A stretch of 64,000 bases of DNA, taken from positions 496,001 through 560,000 of the forward strand of contig NZ_JACTAB010000001.1 of assembly GCF_014486695.1 (NCBI RefSeq), given 5' to 3'. This document shows, piece by piece, positions 22,503 to 30,221 of this stretch. The stretch is from Flavobacterium buctense. Its GTDB lineage: Bacteria; Bacteroidota; Bacteroidia; Flavobacteriales; Flavobacteriaceae. The notes under the pieces were generated by a model, which saw nothing but the letters and a program-made list of their open reading frames with translations, was not told the origin of the DNA and searched no databases. Positions within the stretch are counted from its first letter, which is position 1. Each line of letters starts with the position of its first letter. Position numbers and translations under genes: made by a program.

Positions 22503-23357
22503 TTAGAATTCGAGTTCGAAGAAAATGCTGCTTTCCAACACGGTGTCGGTGATGGCTTCGCCTTTTAAAACAGTGGCTTCGGCATTCAACAATTGTAGGT
22601 TGATTTTCCAATAACCGGTCATGGTTAGGGATAGTTTTCCTTCGTATAAGCCGCCGTTTGCTTTTTGCGTAGCATCAACATTATTCGGTGAACTGTGGTT
22701 GCCCATGCTTGGCATTCTCGGGTCGATTTTTAAGGTGTAACCGTCAACCACCGGAAAGTTCATCATGTCTTGCATTTTCCAAACGCCAAAGGTCACATCG
22801 TTAATGGCTACTTTTGGATGATGCGGTTCGGCATAAGCTACGATGTATTTGGCACCATCGGTACCGGTAAAAGTATTCACTCTTCTTTTGGCTGAAGCCG
22901 GAACATCAAGTACGGAAGTTGCAGAATACGTTGTTCCGTTGATGGTATAATCGATTTTTAAATCCCAGTACTCTGTTGCATTTTGAGCCATTTGGAATAC
23001 GATGTAACCTTCATACAAAGTGCCGTTGGCGGTTACTTTTTCTACTTCCGATTTTGGACAAGAATGGTTCATCATTGCCATGTGCATGATGGGCATCCAG
23101 CTGACTTCGGCATTTTTTACATAATCACCGGTGGCGTTGTCTTTGATTCGGATGGAGATTTCGTTGAAGCCTTGTTCCAAACTTCCGGCATGAGAATATA
23201 ATTCGATAGTGTGTGAGTCATTGGTGATTTCTTTGAACTTAGTGATGCCGGCTAATTCATCGGTTGGTGTGCTGTCATCATCAGAAGAGCAAGCGGTAAA
23301 GATTGTGGTTGAGGCCAATAAAAATAAGGCAAGCGTATAATTTAATAAGGTTTTCAT
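22503..23357 (-). CDS. Met/His-rich lipoprotein with two YtkA/FixH-like domains
   Basis: A 284-residue lipoprotein (MKTLLNY, lipobox FTACSSDDD). The mature part holds two similar beta-domains. The first has EVSWMPIMHMAMMNHSCP then LYEGYIVFQMAQNATEYWDL; the second has KIDPRMPSMGNHSSP then LYEGKLSLTMTGYWKINL. Both have the Met/His-rich loop and the G-Y-W strand typical of YtkA-like or FixH-like domains, which suits copper binding in the periplasm. It lies between the CNGKC protein gene and the copper-type TonB receptor gene on one strand. Function as a copper carrier is inferred. Confidence 0.75.
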   Translation of the reverse strand: MKTLLNYTLALFLLASTTIFTACSSDDDSTPTDELAGITKFKEITNDSHTIELYSHAGSLEQGFNEISIRIKDNATGDYVKNAEVSWMPIMHMAMMNHSCPKSEVEKVTANGTLYEGYIVFQMAQNATEYWDLKIDYTINGTTYSATSVLDVPASAKRRVNTFTGTDGAKYIVAYAEPHHPKVAINDVTFGVWKMQDMMNFPVVDGYTLKIDPRMPSMGNHSSPNNVDATQKANGGLYEGKLSLTMTGYWKINLQLLNAEATVLKGEAITDTVLESSIFFELEF

Positions 23358-23461
23358 TTTTGTACATTTTAGATCATAAGGATTTTATTGGAACAGTTTC
23401 CAATAGATTTTGGACATGCATCGTCCGGTCAACCTGGATGAGATTGATTAAAGTTTAGTGT

Positions 23462-23836
23462 TTAAGAAGAAAAGGTAGGCGGATGGAAAACGGCACCACT
23501 GTTTAAGTGAAAGTAAAGATTGGCGTAGTGGTTGCCAATAACATTTTTAGGCTGAAAATAAGATTGTTCGGGAAGCATTGGTTTTATTTCCTGAAAGAAC
23601 AAGACTTCAGTTTCTTGGAGTTGTATTTTTTTGTTGGGAGAAATGGGTTTTTCCTGTTCGGCAGCTTTGGCGAGTTCTTTCATCAACTGACACTTTCCGT
23701 TGCATTTTAGTTCAGGTTTGGCTTTGTTTTCACAAAGCACTTTTGTGATGTAATCATAATTGATAATATAATCTGCCACCGGAAGTATCGGTTTGAGAAA
23801 CATGACAAGTGCTACTATGATTACTAACTTTTTCAC
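23462..23836 (-). CDS. Small CNGKC-motif membrane or exported protein
   Basis: A 124-residue protein with a hydrophobic N-terminus (MKKLVIIVALVMFLKPILP), then VLCENKAKPELKCNGKCQLMKELAKA, giving a CxxxC pair plus an earlier Cys, and a C-terminal HPPTFSS. Proteins of this shape stand beside copper-type TonB receptors in Flavobacteria as I remember; no function is established. It is first in the copper operon. The promoter element TAAATTTG ends at 23841, so transcription would begin at or next to the ATG at 23836: the messenger may be leaderless. An internal Met at residue 12 is a less likely start. Confidence 0.65.
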   Translation of the reverse strand: MKKLVIIVALVMFLKPILPVADYIINYDYITKVLCENKAKPELKCNGKCQLMKELAKAAEQEKPISPNKKIQLQETEVLFFQEIKPMLPEQSYFQPKNVIGNHYANLYFHLNSGAVFHPPTFSS

Positions 23837-23840
23837 AGTA

Positions 23841-23916
23841 CAAATTTAATGTGGAAAAAACACCTTTTTATATGACTATGGTCATATTTTCACTATTTTT
23901 ATAAAAAGTAATTTTG
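23841..23916. promoter_or_regulatory. Divergent promoters around one FNR-type box
   Basis: The palindrome TATGACTATGGTCATA (23871-23886) lies between exact -7 elements pointing outward: TAATTTTG at 23909-23916 for the regulator gene and TAAATTTG (minus strand, 23848-23841) for the copper operon. The last G of each is 37.5 nt from the palindrome centre, the spacing expected for class II activation in both directions. Confidence 0.75.
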
Positions 23917-23980
23917 TAACCTAAAGCCAATACTACTGTCGATAAAAACAGTTAGCTGCTTATAAACACACGAATCAATT

Positions 23981-24571
23981 ATGCAAATAGACTTAGACTT
24001 ACTCTTTACTTGGGGTGCCATAGCTAAGGAATATAAAAAAGGCGAAATGATTTTTTGTGAAGATGAAACAGCCCACTTTTATTTCCAAATTATAGAAGGA
24101 AGTATCAGAATGTTTAACTGCAACGATGAAGGGAAAGAGTTTACCCAAGGGTATTTTTCGGAGGGGCAAAGTTTTGGCGAACCGCCATTATTTATTAATG
24201 AATGTTATCCTTCAACCGCGGTGGCTTTTCAGGACAGTGTGATTGTCAAATTGACGAGAGACAAGTTTTTGAAAATCTTGGAAGAATACCCCGCCATACA
24301 GAAACAGTTTTTAAACCTGATGTGTCGCCGTATTCACTCCAAGGCGATGACCTCAAAAGATATTATCAATCAGAAACCTGAATTTAGGATATTGGCCTTT
24401 TTGAATGCGCATAAAAAAGGAAAGAGCGGTTGTGGTAAAGAACAAGTTCCTTTTACCCGACAAGAGATTGCCAATTTTACCGGATTAAGAGTGGAAACCG
24501 TAATCAGGACATTGTCTAAAATGTCAAAAACCAATAAGGTTGATATTATCAATCACAAAATATACTACTAA
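23981..24571 (+). CDS. Crp/Fnr-family transcriptional regulator
   Basis: A 196-residue regulator. Residues 1-120 form a cyclic-nucleotide-binding-like beta-barrel (YKKGEMIFCEDETAHFYFQIIEGSIRM, then GQSFGEPPLF). The C-terminal winged helix has recognition helix RVETVIRTLSKM; the Glu and Arg in ETVIR match the ExxxR residues of FNR-type proteins that read TGA half-sites. This fits the TATGA-N6-TCATA boxes found near it. The N-terminal four-cysteine iron-sulphur signature of oxygen-sensing FNR is absent, so an NO-sensing DNR-like regulator is more likely. It is probably autoregulated by the divergent box. Its stop shares a base with the next ATG (TAATG). Confidence 0.9.
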   Translation: MQIDLDLLFTWGAIAKEYKKGEMIFCEDETAHFYFQIIEGSIRMFNCNDEGKEFTQGYFSEGQSFGEPPLFINECYPSTAVAFQDSVIVKLTRDKFLKILEEYPAIQKQFLNLMCRRIHSKAMTSKDIINQKPEFRILAFLNAHKKGKSGCGKEQVPFTRQEIANFTGLRVETVIRTLSKMSKTNKVDIINHKIYY

Positions 24572-25818
24572 TGCACTTTAACCCCAAGTTTTGGTTGAAA
24601 TTTTCTCTAATCAATTTGCTGATTGTAGCGCTTTTGGGGCTTTTGATGCGGTATAAAATTGGGTTTGAATTTCCTTTCTTTAACCAAAAGAATTTGCAGC
24701 ATTCCCATTCTCATTTTGCTTTTGCCGGTTGGATTAGCCATACTTTGATGGTGTTGATGGTTGGGTTTTTGGAGAAGAAAGGGAAAAGGGAAGAGGGAAA
24801 AGGGATAAGGTGGACAAAGTATAATAAGATTCTAATAGCCAATTTGATTTGTGCTTATGGCATGTTGGTTTTCTTTATTGTTCAGGGTTATGCGGCTTTT
24901 TCGATTGTGTTTTCTACTTCTTCCATCATTGTGGCTTATGTTTTTGGGTACCAATATTGGAAAGATTTGAAATCGGTGGACCAAAGTTCGCTTTCGGTCA
25001 ATTGGTTTAAAGGTGCGATTTTTTTCAATGTCATTTCATCGTTGGGCACTTTTGCTTTGGCGTATATGATGGTGACCAAAAACATTCATCAAAACGAATA
25101 CTTAGCCTCAATATATTACTATTTGCATTTTCAATATAACGGTTGGTTTTTCTTCGCTTGTATGGGATTGTTGGTGTATTTCCTCGACTTGAAAGCCACG
25201 GATTCGCCTTTATACCGAAAAGTATTTTGGTTGTTCTTTATCGCCTGTATTCCGGCTTATTTCTTATCAACGTTGTGGTTAGATTTGCCGATATGGATTT
25301 ATATTCCAACTGTCGCTGCGGCTTTTCTTCAAGTATTTGCTTGGTTTCCGTTTTTGTTTAAGGTCCTCAAAACCAGAAAAGACGTTTTTGAAAACTACCC
25401 GTTCTTTTTGCGTTACCTTATTCTTTTTGTAGCCTTGGCTTTTGGTGTGAAGTTGTTGTTGCAATTAGGCTCGACTGTTCCGACGCTTAGTCAGTTGGCT
25501 TTTGGTTTCCGACCTATAGTGATTGCTTATTTGCATTTGGTTTTATTGGCGGTTATCAGTTTGTTTTTGTTGTTTTACATCTATGTCAATCATTTCTTTT
25601 TTATCCGTAGCTCCATCAAATTCGGGATTACGCTTTTCTCAGTGGGTGTTTTTTTAAACGAGTTGGTTTTGGCCGTTCAAGGGATTGCTTCCTTTAGTTA
25701 TACGGTTATTCCATTTGTAAACGAGCTGCTTTTTGGTATAGCGGCGTTAATGGTTTCGGGTATAGGCATCACTGCTTTTTATTCGATAAAAAAAGTTAAA
25801 ATCCCTGCAGTTTTATGA
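24571..25818 (+). CDS. Multi-spanning membrane protein related to haem-copper oxidase subunit I
   Basis: A 415-residue protein with about eleven or twelve transmembrane helices. Its second helix carries QHSHSHFAFAGWISHTLM, placed like the haem-b-binding helix II of NorB and oxidases (compare LRPLHTFFVVSW in the neighbouring norB). Later helices hold YYYLHFQYNGWFFF and YLHLVLLAVISLF. The HHxY pair of a catalytic metal site is missing, so it is unlikely to be an oxidase or a NO reductase by itself. It is translationally coupled to the regulator gene, suggesting a sensor, maturation or electron-transfer role in NO metabolism. An odd charged loop KKGKREEGKGIRW interrupts two helices. Function unknown. 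Confidence 0.6.
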   Translation: MHFNPKFWLKFSLINLLIVALLGLLMRYKIGFEFPFFNQKNLQHSHSHFAFAGWISHTLMVLMVGFLEKKGKREEGKGIRWTKYNKILIANLICAYGMLVFFIVQGYAAFSIVFSTSSIIVAYVFGYQYWKDLKSVDQSSLSVNWFKGAIFFNVISSLGTFALAYMMVTKNIHQNEYLASIYYYLHFQYNGWFFFACMGLLVYFLDLKATDSPLYRKVFWLFFIACIPAYFLSTLWLDLPIWIYIPTVAAAFLQVFAWFPFLFKVLKTRKDVFENYPFFLRYLILFVALAFGVKLLLQLGSTVPTLSQLAFGFRPIVIAYLHLVLLAVISLFLLFYIYVNHFFFIRSSIKFGITLFSVGVFLNELVLAVQGIASFSYTVIPFVNELLFGIAALMVSGIGITAFYSIKKVKIPAVL

Positions 25819-25858
25819 GTTCAATCATAAAATAACTGTTTCATAGTTAGGTACTTTG
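25814..25858 (+). promoter_or_regulatory. FNR-type box and promoter of the fasciclin gene
   Basis: TATGAGTTCAATCATA (25814-25829) is a perfect TATGA-N6-TCATA that overlaps the stop codon of the preceding gene. A -7-like GTACTTTG ends at 25858, 36.5 nt from the box centre. A second inverted repeat TAACT-N7-AGTTA follows at 25833-25849. Confidence 0.65.
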
Positions 25859-25884
25859 TGTGTATAAACCAAGTATTTATTATT

Positions 25885-26436
25885 ATGAAAAATTCCATTA
25901 AAATTTTGCTCTTAGCTTGTTTTTTTGCCACTGTGGGTTGCAAACAAAGCAGCGAAACCCCAACTGAAACAACCGAAAGCACACCGGCCCAAAGTGTGGG
26001 TCAAGAAGGCGTACAAGATGAAACCTCTAACCCAAATATCGTTCAGGTTGCCTCGGGAAGTAAAGACCACACTACATTAGTAGCGGCTGTTAAAGCGGCT
26101 GAGTTGGTAACTTCTTTAAGTAATGCCGGACCGTTTACCGTTTTTGCTCCTACCAATGCGGCTTTTGATAAATTACCGGCCGGAACGGTTGATGATTTGC
26201 TAAAACCGGAGAAAAAAGCCGACTTGCAAAACATTTTAGGTTACCACACTTATGTGGGTACTTTGAAGGTTGAATACATGCAAGACGGACAAGAGTTTGA
26301 CATGGTGTATGGTGGTAAAGTGAAAATTACCAAACAAGGCGAAAAGACTTTTGTCAACGGTTCTGAAATTGTGGCTTCGATAGAAACTTCCAACGGGATT
26401 ATCCACGTGATTGGAGACGTCTTACTTCCAAAATAG
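25885..26436 (+). CDS. Fasciclin-domain (FAS1) lipoprotein
   Basis: A 183-residue lipoprotein (start at 25885; lipobox ATVGC) with a Thr/Glu/Ser-rich tether and one FAS1 domain: H1 motif FTVFAPTNAAFDKLPAG and H2 motif GIIHVIGDVLLP. FAS1 domains mediate adhesion or bind partners. In Bacteroidetes they are often found near denitrification genes, with no proven role. Here an FNR-type box lies directly upstream and norCB follows, so the gene belongs to the anaerobic set. A terminator follows 43 nt downstream. Confidence 0.88.
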   Translation: MKNSIKILLLACFFATVGCKQSSETPTETTESTPAQSVGQEGVQDETSNPNIVQVASGSKDHTTLVAAVKAAELVTSLSNAGPFTVFAPTNAAFDKLPAGTVDDLLKPEKKADLQNILGYHTYVGTLKVEYMQDGQEFDMVYGGKVKITKQGEKTFVNGSEIVASIETSNGIIHVIGDVLLPK

Positions 26437-26478
26437 GATAATTATTAATTCAAATCTTGTTTTTCTTTTTTGAAAGGG

Positions 26479-26513
26479 AAAAGGCGTGAAAGTTGTCATT
26501 CACGCCTTTTTTT
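26479..26513 (+). terminator. Terminator after the fasciclin gene
   Basis: Perfect 12-bp stem AAAAGGCGTGAA / TTCACGCCTTTT, 8-nt loop, T-run. Confidence 0.9.
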
Positions 26514-26557
26514 GTGATTAAAATCATAAATCAAGCCACTTTCTTTGCTTCTATTTG
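26513..26557 (+). promoter_or_regulatory. FNR-type box and promoter of norCB
   Basis: TGTGATTAAAATCATA (26513-26528) is TATGA-N6-TCATA with one mismatch, abutting the preceding terminator. A -7-like TCTATTTG ends at 26557, 36.5 nt from the box centre; the norC ATG is at 26584. Confidence 0.65.
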
Positions 26558-26583
26558 TACTTCAATTTCAATGCGTTTCGGAT

Positions 26584-27018
26584 ATGTTTCTACCGAGAAA
26601 ATACGTGCTCATTTTACTGTTGTTGCTGGCTTTATTTTCAAGTTACAATTACATTATTTATACCGATACCTCGGCTTATGGTGCGGTTCGATTGTCGGGA
26701 AAAGCAGTTCAAGGCGAAAAACTTTGGCTGCAAAACAATTGCAATTCCTGTCACCAAATTTACGGTTTGGGCGGTTATCTCGGTCCCGATTTGACCAATG
26801 TGTATTCCTTTAGAAAGCGTGATGAAAAGTATTTGAAATCAATGTTCAACAGCGGGATCAATGCCATGCCGGAATTTGATTTTAATGAAACAGAAAAAGC
26901 TGAATTGTTGCAGTTCTTAAAAGAAATCGACCAAACCGGAAAATATCCTAATACTGAAGCCGTGATTGAGGCAGATGGTTGGGTCAAAATTCAAAACCAA
27001 AATTCAACACATGAATAA
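26584..27018 (+). CDS. norC: Nitric oxide reductase cytochrome c subunit (NorC)
   Basis: A 144-residue membrane-anchored c-type cytochrome. One N-terminal helix (YVLILLLLLALFSSYNYIIY) is followed by a single haem-binding site, CNSCHQIYGLGGYLGPDLTN, whose sequence around the CxxCH is that of NorC rather than of soluble cytochromes; the axial Met lies in INAMPEFDF. It passes electrons to NorB in the reduction of NO to N2O. The ATG at 26584 is preferred to an upstream ATG at 26545 because the latter adds a poor leader and would overlap the promoter. The last 8 nt overlap norB. Confidence 0.85.
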   Translation: MFLPRKYVLILLLLLALFSSYNYIIYTDTSAYGAVRLSGKAVQGEKLWLQNNCNSCHQIYGLGGYLGPDLTNVYSFRKRDEKYLKSMFNSGINAMPEFDFNETEKAELLQFLKEIDQTGKYPNTEAVIEADGWVKIQNQNSTHE

Positions 27019-28330
27019 TACCCGCTATCCTTTTTACTTTATTGCCGCCGGATTGATTTCATTACTATTGGGTTTGTTGTGCGGATTGCTCGCCGGTTTT
27101 CAGTATCTCATTCCAGAGTTTATCAAAGAAACGTTACCATTCAACGCGCTTCGGCCGTTGCATACATTCTTTGTGGTTTCTTGGGTTTTATTGACCGCTA
27201 TTGGGGGTCTTTACTATTATTTGGACCAAAATAGCGAAGCCAAATCACCGAATCAGAGTCTGATTAAAACCCACTTTTGGATTTTTGTTCTGACCGGATT
27301 TGGAATAGCATTGTCTTATTTATTTAAAAATTTTGCCGGAAAAGAATACCTCGAATTCCCAAGTTATTTCTATTTCCCGATTGTTTTGGGTTGGATTTTA
27401 TTGGGGATTAATTATTTCAAAACGGTAGTTCCGTCTTTCAAAAATTGGCCGGTCTATTACTGGATGTGGGCTACGGGAATCTTATTTATGATTTACCATT
27501 TTACCGAAGCCCATTTGTGGTTGTTGCCTTATTTCAAAGAGCATTTTGTTCAAAATGTAGCCATGCAATGGAAAGCCGGTGGGTCGTATGTGGGTTCTTG
27601 GAACATGTTGGTTTACGGCACGGCGATTTATGTCATGGCCAAAATAGGGAATGATAACCGTTATGCTAAATCCGGAAAGGCGTTTTTCTTTTACTTTTTA
27701 GGATTGACCAACCTGATGTTTGGCTGGGCGCATCACGTTTATATTATTCCGACAGCGCCATGGATTCGCTATCTCGCTTACGGCATCAGTATGACCGAAT
27801 GGATTATACTGTTTTCAATTGTTTACGACTGGAAAAAGAGTTTGGCTAAAGAGACAAAAACAGCCTTCCCTTTGGCTTATCAATTCATGCTTTTAGCTGA
27901 TTTCTGGGTGTTTTTGAACATTGTTTTAGCGCTGTTGATTTCTATTCCGGCTATTAATTTATTCACGCATGGAACGCACATAACAGTGGCGCATTCCATG
28001 GGAACTACGATTGGTATCAATACTTTGATATTGTTGTCTTCAGTGACTTATATTTTAGAATCGAATAACGGTTTAGTTGTTGTAAAAAGAATTCAAATCG
28101 GCATTCGCATTTTCAATATTTCGTTTTTGCTTTTCTGGCTTAGTTTGTTGTTGATGGGCATAAAAAAGGCTTATTGGACACACTTTAACCAAGCGCTTTC
28201 TTTTGCCCAATTTCAAGATGGAATGCATTGGTTTTATGTGCTTTTTGTGCTTTTCGGCTTGGGTATTTTGGCAGGATTGTACTTAGTTGTCTTTGAACTG
28301 CTTAAAAACATCAAAAAACAACTCGTTTAA
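27011..28330 (+). CDS. norB: Nitric oxide reductase catalytic subunit (NorB-like)
   Basis: A 439-residue haem-copper-family membrane protein with about twelve helices. Helix II has RPLHTFFVVSW (low-spin haem ligand), the FeB region has EAHLWLLPYF and GWAHHVYIIP, and the late haem helix has THGTHITVAHSMGTTIG. Compared from memory with canonical cNorB (HLWVE, HGH), two ligand positions differ: the FeB Glu is Leu here and the second His of HGH is Met. It therefore looks like a noncanonical NOR subfamily. The gene overlaps norC by 8 nt. No norD or norQ accompanies it. The substrate is inferred from norC, the FNR-type box and nos genes nearby. Confidence 0.78.
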   Translation: MNNTRYPFYFIAAGLISLLLGLLCGLLAGFQYLIPEFIKETLPFNALRPLHTFFVVSWVLLTAIGGLYYYLDQNSEAKSPNQSLIKTHFWIFVLTGFGIALSYLFKNFAGKEYLEFPSYFYFPIVLGWILLGINYFKTVVPSFKNWPVYYWMWATGILFMIYHFTEAHLWLLPYFKEHFVQNVAMQWKAGGSYVGSWNMLVYGTAIYVMAKIGNDNRYAKSGKAFFFYFLGLTNLMFGWAHHVYIIPTAPWIRYLAYGISMTEWIILFSIVYDWKKSLAKETKTAFPLAYQFMLLADFWVFLNIVLALLISIPAINLFTHGTHITVAHSMGTTIGINTLILLSSVTYILESNNGLVVVKRIQIGIRIFNISFLLFWLSLLLMGIKKAYWTHFNQALSFAQFQDGMHWFYVLFVLFGLGILAGLYLVVFELLKNIKKQLV

Positions 28331-28337
28331 TCAACGA

Positions 28338-28382
28338 GATGACATATATCATACTTTATATGGAATGATTTCACAAAATTCG
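28338..28382 (+). promoter_or_regulatory. FNR-type box in front of the 604-residue protein gene
   Basis: GATGACATATATCATA (28338-28353) is TATGA-N6-TCATA with one mismatch. A weak -7-like AAAATTCG ends at 28382, 36.5 nt from the box centre. Confidence 0.55.
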
Positions 28383-28405
28383 CCCCTTATTTAAAACGTT
28401 ACCAC

Positions 28406-30220
28406 ATGACTACTACAAACAACATTCATACTTTTCACATACCCGTAATGGGATTGGCCTATACTATTGACAGTCCGATTCGCGTGGCGCAATTTGGGAT
28501 TTCTTCTGTAATATCAATCACCGATGACGAACTGATAGAAAAGATGAGGGCTTTTTACAGTAAAAAATTCAGTTTGCCTTACCAAGAGATTACGCAAAAA
28601 TGTTATGATTACCGTGCGGAAAGAATCAAGCATTATTTGAATTTGGTGGATACCATTGTCAAAGACAAGTTTGAAAGTTTCAAAAACGAATTGGCTGAAA
28701 ACAAAACCGCTTTGGAAAACTATATCGCCATGTTACCTAATAAATCCGAACTTAAAAATGGTTTGCAAAAGTTCATAGATGAAGGTTTATTAATCAAAGA
28801 ATCGGTGAAGAATTACTTGGCTGAACACTTTTCGCCCGGTGAGATAGATGTCAATATTATGACTAAAGTTGATAAAGACAATTTTGATAAAAACGAACCA
28901 CTGCCGGTTGAGTTTAACGATGCTCATGCTTCATTGCGCGGTTTTGCCGAGAGTGATTTGACCTCTTCGGTAGTACTTTCGGCAGGCATGAATCCGAGGT
29001 TGTACAGCTATTTTGAAAAGTTTCCGGTGTTTTATCCGGATGCGAATGGTGTGTTGCAAAAGAAAATTATTCTTAAAGTAAGCGATTTCCGTTCGGCTAT
29101 GATTCAAGGGAATTTCTTGGCCAAAAAAGGGCTTTGGGTTTCAGAATACCGCATTGAATCGGGGTTGAATTGTGGCGGACATGCGTTTGCTACCGATGGT
29201 TTTTTGATGGGACCGATTTTGGAAGAGTTTAAAACTAAGAAAGACCAATTAATCCAATCTGCACACGAGTTGATGGTGAAGGCTTTGGAAGCTAAAAATC
29301 TTCCTGTTCCGGCACAGCCATTCGACTTAAAAATCACGGCTCAAGGCGGTGTTGGTACTGCCGAAGAACACGAGTTTTTATTGCATCATTTTCAAATTGA
29401 TACGGTGGGTTGGGGTTCGCCATTTCTGTTAGTTCCCGAAGCCACTTCGGTGGATGAAGAAACCAGAACACTTTTGGCGAAAGCCCAAGAAGAAGATTTT
29501 TACTTGAGTGATATTTCACCGCTTGGCGTTCCGTTTAATTCTGTAAAAGGCATGAGCAATGATCTTTGGAAGCAAAAAAGGATAGATGAAAACAAAGCCG
29601 GAAGTTCATGTCCGAAAAAACTATTGGCGCTAAGCAAAGAATACGACCCACAAGGCATGTGTACCGCTTCTAAAAAATACCAGGATATTAAATTGGCCGA
29701 ATTAGAAACCCAAAAAGACCTTTTATCCGACAACGAACTTCAGAAAAAGCAAGCCAAAATATTTGAAAAATCGTGCCTGTGTGTAGGTTTGGCAAATGCT
29801 TCTTACATGGAAAACAGTCTCGAAGTCAAAGGGCAACAACAAGGTGTGGTGATTTGTCCCGGACCGAATTTGGCGTATTTTGACCGAGTGGTTTCTTTGA
29901 CAGATATGGTCAAACATATTTACGGCAATGCTAATGTGTTGGCTAAAACCCATCGCCCGAATATGTTTGTCAAAGAGTTGACAATGTATGTCGATTATTT
30001 GAAAAATGAATTGGACAACCATACGGTAGAATTCACTGCGGCACAACTCAAAAAATGGGATGCCTTTAAAAGCAATATGTTGGTGGGCATTGACTATTAC
30101 ATTGATTTGTTTGCGACCACCGATTTCTTTGCCAATGAAAAGCATACTATTCAAAAACAATTACAGTTTTACAAGGCAGTGGTAAATGAGATTGACCTCC
30201 CTGTTTTGGAGAAAGTATAA
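28406..30220 (+). CDS. Uncharacterised cysteine-containing protein, possibly FMN-barrel related
   Basis: A 604-residue soluble protein. The opening HIPVMGLAYTIDSPIRVAQF and the later AQGGVGTAEEHEFLLHHF followed by VGWGSPFLLVPEA resemble the phosphate- and flavin-binding loops of nitronate-monooxygenase-like TIM barrels, and GLNCGGHAFATDG fits a flavin-site loop. The C-terminal third adds cysteines that could bind metal: SSCPKK, GMCTASKK and CLCVGLAN. An insertion of about 100 charged helical residues follows the N-terminus. It lies behind an FNR-type box after norB, so it is expected in anaerobic or NO-exposed cells. I know no function for this family; a flavin or iron-sulphur enzyme is a guess. 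Confidence 0.6.
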   Translation: MTTTNNIHTFHIPVMGLAYTIDSPIRVAQFGISSVISITDDELIEKMRAFYSKKFSLPYQEITQKCYDYRAERIKHYLNLVDTIVKDKFESFKNELAENKTALENYIAMLPNKSELKNGLQKFIDEGLLIKESVKNYLAEHFSPGEIDVNIMTKVDKDNFDKNEPLPVEFNDAHASLRGFAESDLTSSVVLSAGMNPRLYSYFEKFPVFYPDANGVLQKKIILKVSDFRSAMIQGNFLAKKGLWVSEYRIESGLNCGGHAFATDGFLMGPILEEFKTKKDQLIQSAHELMVKALEAKNLPVPAQPFDLKITAQGGVGTAEEHEFLLHHFQIDTVGWGSPFLLVPEATSVDEETRTLLAKAQEEDFYLSDISPLGVPFNSVKGMSNDLWKQKRIDENKAGSSCPKKLLALSKEYDPQGMCTASKKYQDIKLAELETQKDLLSDNELQKKQAKIFEKSCLCVGLANASYMENSLEVKGQQQGVVICPGPNLAYFDRVVSLTDMVKHIYGNANVLAKTHRPNMFVKELTMYVDYLKNELDNHTVEFTAAQLKKWDAFKSNMLVGIDYYIDLFATTDFFANEKHTIQKQLQFYKAVVNEIDLPVLEKV

Positions 30221-30221
30221 C

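Noticed and set aside
23981..24571. Oxygen-sensing FNR with an iron-sulphur cluster
   Set aside because: The N-terminal cysteine cluster is missing; scattered Cys do not match the FNR pattern, so an NO- or other-ligand sensor is preferred.
24571..28330. A second terminal oxidase
   Set aside because: The first protein lacks the HHxY pair and the second is paired with a NorC-type cytochrome and lacks oxidase Tyr-His features that I could see.
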